In this document: positions 32,575-44,800 of the stretch, piece by piece
Position numbering within the stretch: the first letter of the stretch is position 1
Layout: each line of letters starts with the position of its first letter
Assembly: GCA_036362985.1 (NCBI GenBank)
Contig: JAYGXS010000004.1
Location: forward strand, 71,892,408 to 71,956,407
Direction of reading: 5' to 3'
DNA from: Ligula intestinalis
Lineage: Eukaryota; Platyhelminthes; Cestoda; Diphyllobothriidea; Diphyllobothriidae
Length of the DNA: 64,000 nucleotides
The notes under the pieces: model-generated
The model's input: only the letters and a program-made list of their open reading frames with translations
Told to the model about the DNA's origin: nothing
Databases searched by the model: none
Translations under genes and position numbers: made by a program

Positions 32575-33580
32575 GTTGTACAGTTTGGCGAGTGCTGCAA
32601 GAAAAATGCAAAAAAACGCGAAAGATCGGAATCATTTGCAAAATAACCTTACGTATGATTGAAATGCTAATTACCGTGACGTCTAATCTAGAATCTTTTC
32701 AGTCACAATAGGATGCCAGCTCTTTAATGAGCTCCTTTGTGACAGCTTACAAAATGTGGATTCTATAAAAAGTGGCTTCTTAAATTCTATGCATTTTATG
32801 ATGGATTTCGACTGCCTTTGTAAATGCAAATATGTCTTATATAAAAAATGCACGAAAATATTGTTTCTTGTACTCGTTTGATAGGCTATTAGGCCTTCTT
32901 TAAATTAATTAATTAAATGGTATCCTTCGGTTCTAGATAAATTTCGGATTTTGAGCTTTTAACGATTGTGAGGTGTTCATTTCTAATGCATAGTAGCTGT
33001 CAACTAATTAATGCTGCCTATGATTTAGACAGTATAGTAAAGACATGCAATTGTCTGCAAAATCTTATGTGAATTATACAATCTCTTCCTCAAACCGTAG
33101 GCAAAAACGTTTATCCTTAAGCAGAATGTAAAAGGCATGCTGTTTGGAAGCCTTTACTTCAGGTGTAGTATTCGATAAATTTCAAAAGTACTCAGCAATT
33201 TAGGAACTGTTTTACCACCAAAAATTACCCTATTCCTTGCATATAAAATTTAAAGAAGGCGTAATTTTATACTCAACGACTACAAGACAGAATATTTCCG
33301 TGCATGTTTTCTATAAAGTGTAGTTGAATGTATGGAGGCAGTCAAAATCAATGATAAAAATGCATACTGTTTAAGTAGGCATTTACTTCAGAATATTCAT
33401 TTTATAAGCGGCCAGAAAGGAGTTCATTAAAAAGCCGGCATCCTGGCATGACTGAAAAAAATTGCGATTAAACTGCATGATAATCATTGTTGCAGCTCTA
33501 CTTACTGATGTTTTGCGAGTAATTGCCAGTATTTTGCTGCATGTGGCAATTTGCTTGCAGTGCTCGCCATACCGTACATG
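32575..33580. mobile_element. Foldback element with long inverted arms
   Basis: The left arm (ggcgag, ctgcaag, tttcagtcacaataggatgc, agctctttaatgagctcctt) pairs with the right arm (aaggagttcattaaaaagcc, ggcatcctggcatgactgaa, cttgcag, ctcgcc). Arms of roughly 150 bases enclose about 650 bases without an ORF. A second whole copy is at 59735-60690; left-arm pieces at 6550 and 15345. Confidence 0.75.
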
Positions 33581-33921
33581 TGTGGTAATTTGCTAGAGAG
33601 CATGATGGAATGTACTCTGAGTGTTCTACTTTTGAAGTAGCTGCTGAATTTCCGCTGATCGCTGTTGCAGAGCTGACTCTAGAAAGTTAGTCCTTGTTGC
33701 CCAGTTTAGGCTTCAAATGTGCCCAACACCATCTGAGCTCAACACCGTTTGTGTGCACATTTTCATGTCTGACTTTTCCCTTTTATTTTGCTTAAACCGC
33801 TCCGCACTTGTAAATCGCTTCTTATTTGGCTGTTTTGAAGACAGCCAGACGTTTTGTAACAGTTTCACTAGCATGAAACTACTGAATTCATCAACCCGTT
33901 CTCTGACTTTTTTACTTGTAG

Positions 33922-34027
33922 GATCACTTAAAAAGCAGCGATTTTATTGAACTCATCACACTGGTACCACTTTACCAAGTCTATGTGGCAAAAAACCAGT
34001 ACAACAGGATGGGGCAGCGTTTCAGAG
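33922..34027 (+). CDS. Candidate orphan exon, function not recognised
   Basis: Bounded by a strong acceptor (ttttttacttgtag) and donor (gag then gtaagac). Phase 0 frame is open for 35 codons: DHLKSSDFIELI, then TLVPLYQVYVAKNQYNRMGQ. The VYVxxNQY segment faintly recalls the DH helix TYVRNQSYQ of the nearby RhoGEF, but its phase differs from that exon. It could belong to the missing 5' part of paralogue 2, to another gene, or be chance. Confidence 0.3.
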
Positions 34028-34342
34028 GTAAGACAATTTTTCACCAGTCTTTCGATTCGTTTTGCTTCCCCGAAAGAGTTTTGGCTTCTGAATGCAGGAC
34101 ATGTTAAATTCTGCCAGTTCCCCCTATTTTTGCCATTTTGTCAATTTTTGTGGGAATTTTTCAACAGTCATCACATATTGGTTCTTCTCATAAAGTGGAT
34201 AACACGCATCCCAAAATTTTGCAAATTAAAAAAAAGATCTTCCTTGTACACCGATACATGAAACAACAACAAGTTAGAGAAAAGTAACTAGATAGTTACA
34301 CTCAAGTGCCACCAACAAATAATGGGCGAATCCTTCCTTGTA

Positions 34343-34870
34343 CAGTAGTCACCGGTTATTAAGCCCATGGTTAATAGGCGCAGCCGCGTATTTAGACCTT
34401 ATCAGCTTGGGACGGAATTTTGCATAAGAAAATCTGCCGGCTAATAAGCCCACTCGCTGGCTACAAAGCCCAGTTTACTAACAGGATAGAATGAGATTCT
34501 CATCTCTCTGCGTGCGCAACGTGGTCTACAGGCATCAGATTTCACAAAACTCGACGATTTCTGGTGCCTGAAGAAGGACATCAAAGGGCACTTGCGAGTG
34601 AGGTTTCCTCCAAAACAACTGACACTAGACCACATTTTTTAAACGTGTCGCAAGTCATTTTTTTGCGTTTTTTATTACGTAAAATACAGAAAAACAGCAT
34701 TCTTTTCTTGTACATATCCAAGCTCAAAACGCAATACAGTACTATGTAATGTAAAGTGCCTATTCTGCCTTTTTTATTCAACAACTACGACTCTCTGGTT
34801 ATTGCGCCCGCCGCTTATTAAGCCCAATTAGGTCTGGGCCCACTATGGGCTTAATAGCCGGCAACTACTG
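34343..34870. mobile_element. Pogo/Tigger-like non-autonomous element, TA duplication
   Basis: Ends are inverted: cagtagtcaccggttattaa at the left and, complemented, cagtagttgccggctattaa at the right. Flanked by TA on both sides (34341-34342 and 34871-34872). Internal copies of the aagccca motif. No transposase. A second member is at 51178-51496. Confidence 0.8.
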
Positions 34871-34879
34871 TATAAGGAA

Positions 34880-35480
34880 AAAAATATTATAGCTAAAAGG
34901 CTCAGACTGACGTGATATATGATGGAGAGGACGAAGTAGAGCAAACAGAAGACGAGATACATCTCGAAGATGTCGTGATCCTCGAAGGAGAACTGGTGCT
35001 CAAAGCGTTAGCAGTCCTGCAGGCTGAGAACTCCATTCACCAACCAAATGTCATCGTTTATGGTCGTGGGAAGGCACATGTGTTTGCCCTGAGATAACAC
35101 GGGGGTGGATGGGGTGGTGGTGGCGTTTTCCAGATCTGTACTGTTGTCACTACAGCCCAGCTGGTTCTCAGCCGACTCGCTGCCCGGTCGAGGTAGAACA
35201 GAGGTCTCTTACTCACGGGACGTCTCGTTGTGGAAACAAGCGATCAGGCTCAGGTACCAATGCCTAAGGAGGGAGACAGAGAGAGAGAAAAGTGAAGGAG
35301 GGTTTTATAAAATGCCCGGGAAAACTCGCCACATCACAATACGGTTATGCAAAACGCAAATGCACCACATATAAGATGGCAGTTGATAGTCCCTATACCT
35401 ACTGCATAAAGGATGTGCCTGAATGCGTTGAAAGGTAATTGAGGAAATGCAAAGTAAGAGTGGTGCATAAGCCAACTACT
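34880..35480. other. Intergenic stretch, nothing recognised
   Basis: An acidic 61-codon ORF at 34912-35097 was seen; no family recognised. Purine-rich at 35260-35300. Confidence 0.4.
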
Positions 35481-35489
35481 ACTTGACGT

Positions 35490-35745
35490 GGCCATCTTTT
35501 ACACCCTAAGTATGGGGTTGGCTATTTCAATGGAAAAGAACCCGTTTACAAGATGCCATGCGAAGCTTGTGATACCGTATACTGTGGTCAAACAGAAAGG
35601 GCTGCCTGTACACACATTCACGAACACCAGCTGGCAGTGAAAAGAAGAAGCTATGCATAGCCTTGTACAGGACACAATTTCACATGAGCCGAAGCACGCA
35701 TCGTCCGGTTTTACCAAGCCGGTTAGATTGAATTTATCAACACCT
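35490..35745 (+). mobile_element. PLE lineage C GIY-YIG fragment, decayed
   Basis: Plus strand reads NPVYKMPCEACDTVYCGQTE, then HEHQLAVKRRSYA and a stop; aligned with VVYSKPCQDCTARYVGETGR and HEHQLAIN at 17700-17790. The YVG of the motif is YCG and the next Gly-Arg is lost. Confidence 0.7.
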
Positions 35746-35829
35746 CAGAGAATTATGAAAAGGACTACGGTCGCATAAAACAGTCTGGCAAATGTCACAA
35801 CTATCAATCAGGTCTCACACCATTTAATT

Positions 35830-37181
35830 ACTTATTTTTCCCGTACGTTTGACATTTTAGTTATTCTTTGCATATTTCTCGTTCGTCCGAAGACAAGCTG
35901 GGGAACTTGTCTCGAAAATTCACTGATTAAACTTACCTTCATATCCCAACGAACGTTTTTTTTGCTCAATATATTGGATATGTTGCATAAAAGTATCCAA
36001 ACAGATTCAAATCTCTGACATGACCATTTGCGCAAATACCTTCCAGAGGCACCTTTATCGAAATGTTGTTTCAAACCATGACTTTCCAATCATAGCTATA
36101 GCTTTTTTTATGCATTTTTCCTTTTGTATATATTTGAATACATATTGCTGGTCAAAGAGAAAGTGCCTGTTCCCGGACATAACTGAGAAGGTAAGGTGAT
36201 CTAGGGAACTCGTGAACCCGAGAATTTCTCCTGCCGAAATAAACTGAGTGTCTTATCGCAGAAGTCAAATTTAATGTATATTGCTTTCATCGATGATTCC
36301 ACGGTAGAATAAATGCATTTTGGGTAAGAATGAGTGATAGGTAGGACCAAACTAACCATCAGCCCCAAAATTATGTTTCACGGGACCGATAGTCAAATGA
36401 ATGTTTTCCTTTGGCATGTAGAAATGCTATGTTCACTGGACAATATAATAAGAAACCAACATTTCAAATAACGAAAATCCCTGTGTTCACACTATGTGTC
36501 TATCTCCTCTTTGAATAATTTTCTTTTAGTTGCTTTTCATTAGTAGACTTAATGCTTATTCTGATTTTTTATCGCTTCATACAAAAGAAATAGTTTCCAC
36601 ATTACTAATGTTTGCGTGTTACAGGTTTTTTAGGATTGGGTGATCTTATGGGGATACTTATTAGATATTCTAACTGGATTCCATTTACCGTCCGAAATCT
36701 CGGTTTGTCACTTTAGGTTATGGTAAAATAGGTTCAGTACTGCGTTTTATGTCACAAACAACTTCAGAAACTGACAAAATGTACTATTTTTATCCAAATC
36801 CGTCCCTTGGATATTTTAAACAATGTGATTCCTTAAAACTGTCTGCACCTGCTTTCCATTGATTGAAGATCAGATGTTTCAGTTCTGCGAGGAATTTTCG
36901 AAACGTGTCCTGCTTTTATTAATGATATTTTATGGCATCAAAATTAAATACTTTTATTCTGCCACTTAAAAAAACGTGAGGATATTCGGAAAAATCCGAT
37001 TCTGCTGGAATCCTACTAATTTTCCGTATTTATATAAGATTAAACAAGTAGTCTTAAGGTGATTGTTTACCATAATGGCTTCCTAAATTGTAGAGCAAAG
37101 CCTCTGTGTTCTCCATAGTCAAGCGCTTTCTAGACGACCAGCAAATAACTTAAGGACCGTTCAGTTTCTTGAACGATTAGT
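35830..37181. other. Stretch left of the gap, nothing recognised
   Basis: AT-rich; no exon of the RhoGEF or repeat family identified. Confidence 0.45.
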
Positions 37182-37581
37182 NNNNNNNNNNNNNNNNNNN
37201 NNNNNNNNNNNNNNNNNNNNNNNNNNNNNNNNNNNNNNNNNNNNNNNNNNNNNNNNNNNNNNNNNNNNNNNNNNNNNNNNNNNNNNNNNNNNNNNNNNNN
37301 NNNNNNNNNNNNNNNNNNNNNNNNNNNNNNNNNNNNNNNNNNNNNNNNNNNNNNNNNNNNNNNNNNNNNNNNNNNNNNNNNNNNNNNNNNNNNNNNNNNN
37401 NNNNNNNNNNNNNNNNNNNNNNNNNNNNNNNNNNNNNNNNNNNNNNNNNNNNNNNNNNNNNNNNNNNNNNNNNNNNNNNNNNNNNNNNNNNNNNNNNNNN
37501 NNNNNNNNNNNNNNNNNNNNNNNNNNNNNNNNNNNNNNNNNNNNNNNNNNNNNNNNNNNNNNNNNNNNNNNNNNNNNNNNN
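37182..37581. other. Assembly gap, 400 N
   Basis: Run of exactly 400 N. Any ORF across it is an artefact. The missing first exons of RhoGEF paralogue 2 could lie in or near it; true size unknown. Confidence 1.
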
Positions 37582-38505
37582 GTCGCGAAATTGTATGACG
37601 TCAATACATTCTGCTCAACTTGTGATCTTCGCCCTTTTCAAATTTCTACCGGGAAAACAATGTTTCAAACTTATGTCGTAGTTGTAAATAGCTTTGGTTT
37701 TACTATTCACCACAAACATTCGATATAGCCCATCCACATACTACAATGCACATACCTGCAGATACGTTTAATGCCATACGGCAATTTTGATAGGCTGGGT
37801 TTTCTTACTCCCTACACATGTACGACACAGCCCACGGACATATTGCATTGCACCCCCTACGGAACTATTTAGTGACAGAAAGATAGAATTTACGGTGAAG
37901 TTATAATTGCATCTTTAATTTATAATGTATTATTAACACCATTAATGGTCTTCTAAACGTTTATTTACAATTACGGTATTTCCTCAGGAAGAAAGTTACC
38001 AGCTGTCCGGTTGAACAGAGAGATTCGAGTTTTCGGATCCAATTACAGTTCTGAAAGTTAGACTGAGGTCTTATATTCGTTTCACATTCGATTTTTGAAC
38101 GTTCGGATTTGATTCGACTCCGATTTTTTGCGAATTTCTTTTTTTCTATTTCTCAGTGTTCGCGCGCCTGTTCGTTGTACGTTTTAGCTTATTATAATAA
38201 TTCTATCTACTACTTCCTAATTTTTGACGCAAACTTTTTCTATCTATTCCCTACTGTGCCAAATTATTTTCCATTTACAAAACCCATATTACCACCGGTC
38301 TCGTATGACCAAATTTTGGGGCTTTTGGTTGCTCTTGTGATGTTATTAAGCAACTTTTTTACCAAAATTCAGCTTTTTCCTTTTCTCGGAAATCAATTTT
38401 GAACTCGGCTTTATTCGCTTTATATTTAGGAGTCCACAACTGTTAGTTTTCTGACAGTTGTTTTTTTCTATCACGTCACAACCATGCCCTGCGGCTGTAC
38501 TTCCT
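37582..38505. other. Stretch right of the gap, nothing recognised
   Basis: AT-rich. A clear start codon for the RhoGEF was not found here. Confidence 0.45.
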
Positions 38506-38510
38506 TGTAG

Positions 38511-38842
38511 CCTCTGTACGCACCAGATGGAGTTCAAGACGGAGTTCAAGGCGGAAATTTTCGGCTCATGCAAGGAGCACTAGCGCGGCTAGTTGTCCTA
38601 CACCAAACCTACCTAATGGGACACCTGAGAACAACAGCGCCACCGAGGGCAAAATCCCCGGTTCCGCCAGATCAGAAAGCTTAGACCGGAAATCTGAAGA
38701 GCCGACGGACAACGAGACGCGCTTTGTAGCTCAGAGCACTGTCGGCGGCCCAGTTGGTCGATGTCAGTGGGTTGATATGCCCGAGGTTGCCAAACGCGGA
38801 TTGGCTCAGAATTTGACACCTGAGCAACGATCTCTACTAGAG
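38511..38842 (+). CDS. RhoGEF paralogue 2, exon: N-terminal region up to the DH domain
   Basis: Open frame with TRWSSRRSSRRKFSAHARS, a Ser/Glu/Asn-rich middle, and WVDMPEVAKRGL at the end. Donor gtaaca after CTAGAG. I chose the acceptor cttccttgtag at 38510 for its pyrimidine tract; the frame is also open further left, so the 5' border is tentative. Confidence 0.72.
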
Positions 38843-41800
38843 GTAACACAAGATGCTATCTTTTATTTATTGATCTGTTTAATGAGGACGTGTTGACCAA
38901 ATGAACCAATCAGAGCTGACGAGAAATCTATAACCACGGTAACCGGGTGGCAGCTCTCGTACGATGACGATCATGGGAATGAAAGCATTCCTAAAACTGA
39001 CTGAACCCCTTTAAATTGAACCATTACTTGCACAAGCATTCTTTTTTAAGAAATTCTTAATCAGGTTTACACATATCAATAGATACTGGGAAAATGAGAG
39101 CTGCATGACGCCCTCTGCGTGACAGAGCATAACACCGACTTTGTGCAGATCAGTGCATTCAAGGTTTATTGGCATATGCCGAAATCCATCAGCCAATTTA
39201 GCATAATTGCATGATATTCACAAGCTTCCAACAGGCAGATACTAGAAATATAACGTTTGGAATTATTTGCACAGGTACGAGCTAAAGGTTCAGACACGCA
39301 TTTCGCCGGTATTCTGCCGCTGCTCGAGACAGCTGCAGGAAGTCCAGCTAATAAATGGGTCTTTGCTTATGTACTGATCAGCGCCAACTTCAAAAATTAT
39401 GTTCTGAGGAAATTACAAAGCCAAAAATGACAATCTGGTGCATTAGCCGGAAAACATAAAGGGAATTCTGGGGAACTCATTGATAAATCGGTATCTTAAG
39501 TAGTGGCAGAATACCATCAAATCACGTGTCGGGGATTCTGTCTGGCAACTTTGCTGCCACTCAAGTAAATACTTCCACAGTTAACATTCATCGGTCAAAG
39601 CTGTCTTAGAACTTGAATCGAATAACGAGTCCTTACCCTTCTACATGGACATGAAGGTAATACAATCCAGTTTTTATCGAAAGAATACCTTGCCGGGACA
39701 ATGCATTTGCCTTTGCATTTTTGTTCCTCTCAAGAAAAAAATTTGATGCAGAGATTGGCAGCTAGAGTACGGTGTAACTACTTTCCTTAAACCGCGGAAG
39801 CATGGCTCCAGCAGACGCAGAACCCGACTCTTCAAAACGAATGCCCCAAAAGAATTATCCTCAGGAATATTGGCAAGTGCACCAAAAACCATACTACCCT
39901 AATTGTGGGAAAGCAAGACGTGTTCGTATGTCAGCCTTTATTAGGGGATGTAACAAGCTAACTTATAAGACCCTATCTGGAGATAGTGAGCACAAGCGCT
40001 CTCTCGCGTCGAACCTATACGTATCCTTCACAAGCCCTCCCCTCCTACGTTTGGGAGGTAATGATTGGTTCCCCTTGAAGGCCACATCAGTGTGTATTCA
40101 ATACTTCAACTGCTCCTGTGGTGCAAAATGCATTGGCCGAACAACAAGGCATCTGGATAAGGGGGTGCGTGAATACATACTGGCCGGTAGGAGTACACTT
40201 GAAAATATATTGATTTTGAATTCAGTGCCCTCACACTTAGCCGATAGTTATCACTAAGTCGATCCTAACGAAGCTTTTCAAGTTGTCTAACGGACAGCAG
40301 CCCGTTTGTCCAAGAGCCTACGCCAAAGTGTGCTGAACACAGTGTGAGAATGATCTGTATTAATCATTCGACGTTTATAAGCTTAGCTCAAATCTCATAG
40401 GTGCTGAAAACATATGTTTGCAAAACTGGGCTTCTCAACTTTAAAGTATCTCAGACTATAATTTTTTTCTCATTCTTCCTTTTACTCAAGGTAGTTTGTT
40501 TTAGTTCATTAAATCACCCAATGGGAAATATTTGCATGCACTTCAAATCTGGCTCAGTGTTTTTTCGCTTTGTATTGATCTTTTTTGCCAAAAACTCAAA
40601 ATCAGCCATCCGATGAACACAACCATTTCCTCTAGCGAGTTTAGAGACCATGATCATATCTCCCCTGTATGCTGGGCTGATTGAATTATGCTCATCTCTG
40701 AATTTACTTAGGCAAGGTTCGAAATCATCACCACAGAGGCCTCTTTCAACAAGAGTTTGAGCGTCCTCGTCGAGACCTTCTACAAGGCAGCTATGTTCGA
40801 TACCAGTGACCCGAACTCGCTAATTACTCCGCTGGATAAAGCTCATCTTTTCTCTAACATCCAGGATATCCAAGCTACCAGCACAGGGTACGTTTTTAAA
40901 ACCTTTTGAGGGAAAGTTTATGAAGCAAAAAAATTGTAAAAAAATTGGTTCCAAGAAAAATATTTCTTTTCGCAGTCGGCTGACCCCTAAGCTTTTTCTT
41001 GAAGTAAACTGGCGGTAAAAATTTGTTATAGAGGCCACAATGGGAACCAAGACTCACAGTTCTAAAATGCAAGACCGATTGTAGTAGCAGTTATGCGTGT
41101 GAGGCATTACGAAAGATATGGGAGAGAAGTTAAAAGAAACATTGGAAACAGAAGAGGAAATAGAATACAAAATCATCAAAAAAGCTAATATATCAACGTA
41201 AATTTGCGCAATAATTCAGAAATCTGTCCAAATAATAGATAATTAATTAAACTAATTAAATAAGTAAAAAATAACGTAAAAATTCACTAAATTACCATTA
41301 CCGGTCCTTTATTACTGGTTTCTGGGGTTTTGGTTTCCTTAGCTGCCAAATCGAAAATACTCAGTCTTAGCGCTTCATTTAAAAAATCAGCATGCCAAGT
41401 ATATGATTCACCTGATAGGAAGTGCTAAAATTAACGAAATTTCGATAGGCACACGCAAACTGGTACGTACAAAAACTTTGAAATAAAATGAGTAAAATTA
41501 GGGAAATTTAAAATTTAAAGGAATTATAAATTATGCTATATGTTTTTATGTTTGTTTAAAAATATCACTTTTTGGTAAAGTAAAATGATCCGAAAACGGA
41601 AAAAAGAACACTGAAATTGTGGCCAATACAAATTCAATTTTGCAGTGAAGTTGTAAAAATTCAATTTTTGTGTGCTGAAAGAATTTACTTTTTATCACAT
41701 TTCTTCATAGAATTTTTCGTATTGGATTAAATATCGTTTCAGTTCGCCGTTGAAATTCGATGAAAATTGCTTTTTTTGTAAATTTAGACTCTACTGCATA

Positions 41801-44800
41801 TGAATGAATGAGAACGTTTGAGTTCCAGGAAGGTCGAGCACCGGATCAAGTTGTTTATTATTCTGAACTTTCGGGCTCTTGCGGGAGTCTATCGTCAGAT
41901 ATAAAGGCCTCCATGAAAAGCAAGCGACAGTAATAGGGAGTAGGAGCCAATCAAACGTCATAGAGTAGGGGGGTTAGAGGGAGGAGGAAAGGAGGGAGAG
42001 TCCACCATCAGGGCTAGTAGCTTCCACGAAGACGGGCAGCAGTTGTGGTGGGGGATAAGAGCTATTCGAACGTCATACGGGCAGAGGGAGGGAGGGGAGT
42101 TTGACAGGTAAGGGGGAGGGGTGAGGGTTCATTAATCAGCCGTGTCTGCCGTGCGGGTGGTCCTGCGGAGAGCAGTATATGCGGGTGCCAACTCAATACA
42201 TCTGTTTACTGAGTTGTCATCCGTGGCCCAGGCTTTAAATAGCTCGCGTTCAGTCTTGCTCCCGGCGTGAGGAATTACCCTCGTTGCTGCGACATTAAAG
42301 TCGTGACCCGTCTCATGGGTGTGGGCCACCACTTGCGACAGTGCGTCACCCAGCCTGACAGCCCGCTTGTGTTCGTTTATGCGCGAAGCCAGCACGCGTC
42401 CAGTTTGCCCTGTATAGTTACAAGGGCCGCTTGAGCATGGGATGCGATACACTACCCCAGATTTCTCTAGGGGTTTCAGCGGGTCTTTGATTTTCATTAC
42501 CTGGCTGCGCATGGTAGCCTTGGGACGGTGTGCAATTTCGACACCCAGTTCCGCAGCGATGCGCTCGGTCGCTTCTGAGACAGTCTTAACGTATGGTAGG
42601 GCGTGCCAATTCCTCTGATGTTCTTCCATTTGGGCCCTCCGGGGCCGTACGCGTAGGCAGCGGCTTATTAATGCTTTCTGGTAACCATTCCGCGTGAACT
42701 GGTCTTGGAGGTATCGTGCTTCGTGTGCTTTGTGTTCTGGTCTACTGCAGTGGGTTTGAATTCGTTTAAAGGGCGTTTTTACACAACTTCGTCGAGGTGC
42801 CGGAAGACAGGCTCATGTTGTGCGAAGGTGATGTTCTCTTGCTCCTGTAGAACCAGTTCTGCCACTAAGCCGAAGCTCGGGGAGCCCATGGGAGTTCCTT
42901 TGATCTGTTTGTACGTTTCGCCAGCAAAGGAAAAGTACGTCTTCTGGTAGAATTCGAAAAACCTCATAAGGTGGTCAATTTTGAGGGGGCATTGAGCCTC
43001 ATCGGATTCCTTTTCAAGGTTTTTTTGCGCAAGACTTTGTACGCAAGACTTCGTACGCCAGATTTGTTGGTAATGATTTGAATAAAGAAGGCACATCAAA
43101 GGAGACTAGGATTTCGTCCGATTGACTACACAGGGCAAACTGGACGCATGCTGGCTTCGCGCATGAACGAACACAAGCGGGCTGTCAGGCTGGGTGACGA
43201 ACTGTCGCAAGTGGCAGCCCACACCAATGAGACGGGCCACGAATTTTAATGTCGCAGCAACGAGGGTAATTGCTCACGCCGGGAGCAAGACCGAACGCGA
43301 GCTGATTGAAGTCTGGGCCGCGGATGACAACTCAGTAAACAGATGTATTGAGTTGGCACCCACATATACTGCTCTCCGCAGGACCACCCGCACGGCGGAC
43401 ACGGCTGATTAATGAACCCTCACCCCTCCTCCTCACCTGTCAAACTCCCCTCCCTCCCTCTGCCCATATGACGTTCGACTAGCTCTTATCCCCCACCACA
43501 ACTGTTGCCCGTTTTCGTGAAAGCTACCAGTCCTGATGGTGGACTTTCCCTCCCTCCCTCCCTCCAACCTCTAACCTCCCCTCACCCTATGGTGTTCGAT
43601 TGGCACCTACCCCCTATTACTGTCGCTTGCTTTTCATGGAGGCCTTTATATCTGACGATGGACTCCTGCAAGAGCCCGAAAGCTCAGAATTATAAACAAC
43701 TTGATCCGGTGCTCAACCACCCTTCTTCTACAGCATATGTTTATAATAGCCTGAAAAACTGGTTATTTTTAAAAGCGTTTCTCGAAAAAGGGACTTTGTG
43801 GCTATTCATTCATATGAAAATGACCACTTGGGGCATACTTGTAGACCCCGTTAAACATGAAAACCTATTGCTAAGAGATATGTATTTGCACAGCAGGATT
43901 TCTGTATTAATATACACGGGTTAATTTGCAAAAAATGTTGTTTTAATGAAAACTTACCTCTTAAAGAGCGCTTTGAATAGATCTGCGCTTAAATAACCTT
44001 ACTTTTAGTGTTATGTAAGAGTAAGAATGCAGACCTTTGGTGGTTTCTTTGATTTTCTCGAAAATTAATGGTAAATATTTAGCTAAAAAAATGAAAGAAC
44101 TTACTGTACTCTTTATAATTACAGGCGATTGAGAATGTACGTTAAATCTTTATATGCATATTAAGGCAGCATTTTTGAATTTTAAATCTTTGAGCGGAGC
44201 CTAAAAGTAATAAATTTTGGTAAAAAAGACTCCAATGTGAAGAAAATGTGGTTTCTTTCATTTTAAGCCAAAATTTTATCTTTTTAGGTAAATTAAAAAC
44301 CTAATCAAAATTCTACATTTTCTCTTTAACCTTACATCGGTAAAACGTAACATGCGCGGAAAGTCCTCAGCTGTCTATCTAATGAAAAGGCTTTTTAAAG
44401 AGGAAACCTATTACAGAACGTTTTTTGATTGATCTTAAGCATAAGAATGCGGGCGTTTATTTATCTCAACAATGAGTTTTCTTGTTTTGCATACTTTAGA
44501 ACTATGGCAGAAATGGCTATCTTTATGAAAACATATATTAAAGAACTCACACTTTTGGTAAATGCATTTAAGAAATACGTTATTTTAAAGGCGTTGATAT
44601 AAACTACGATTTATGGTTGAATTTGTGACTGGAAGTGGAAAAACAATGAAAAAGTTAGTAAATTTATCGAAATTTACAGGCCATCTGAAATGAATTATAA
44701 TCTGAAAGCCCAAATATGTATAAAAGAATTCGACCAAAACATTTTCGTTTGATATGAAGAAAAGTATGTCGTTAGGATTTCGCCTGAGGATTATATCTAC

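Larger units (their letters stand above)
41829..43727. mobile_element. PLE lineage B head-to-head pair
   Basis: Left copy (41829-43124, minus) holds tail, GIY-YIG coding end (42132-42629) and a broken RT part with motif A SFDVPSLF and motif B KGTPMGSPSFG. Right copy (43125-43727, plus) starts inside the GIY-YIG motif (DYTGQTGRML) and runs to the tail. Tails face outward. Candidate target duplication: tctactgcatatg (41790-41802) and tctacagcatatg (43727-43739), 12 of 13. Confidence 0.85.

Noticed and set aside
34912..35097. Acidic 61-codon ORF
   Set aside because: Too short, no splice border, no match.
37161..37604. 147-codon ORF
   Set aside because: It runs through the N gap; the translation is almost all unknown residues.
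43505..43924. 139-codon ORF as a gene, also seen at 15683-15928 on the other strand
   Set aside because: It recurs only because it overlies the 3' untranslated tail of PLE B; the reading frame has no relation to the ORF.
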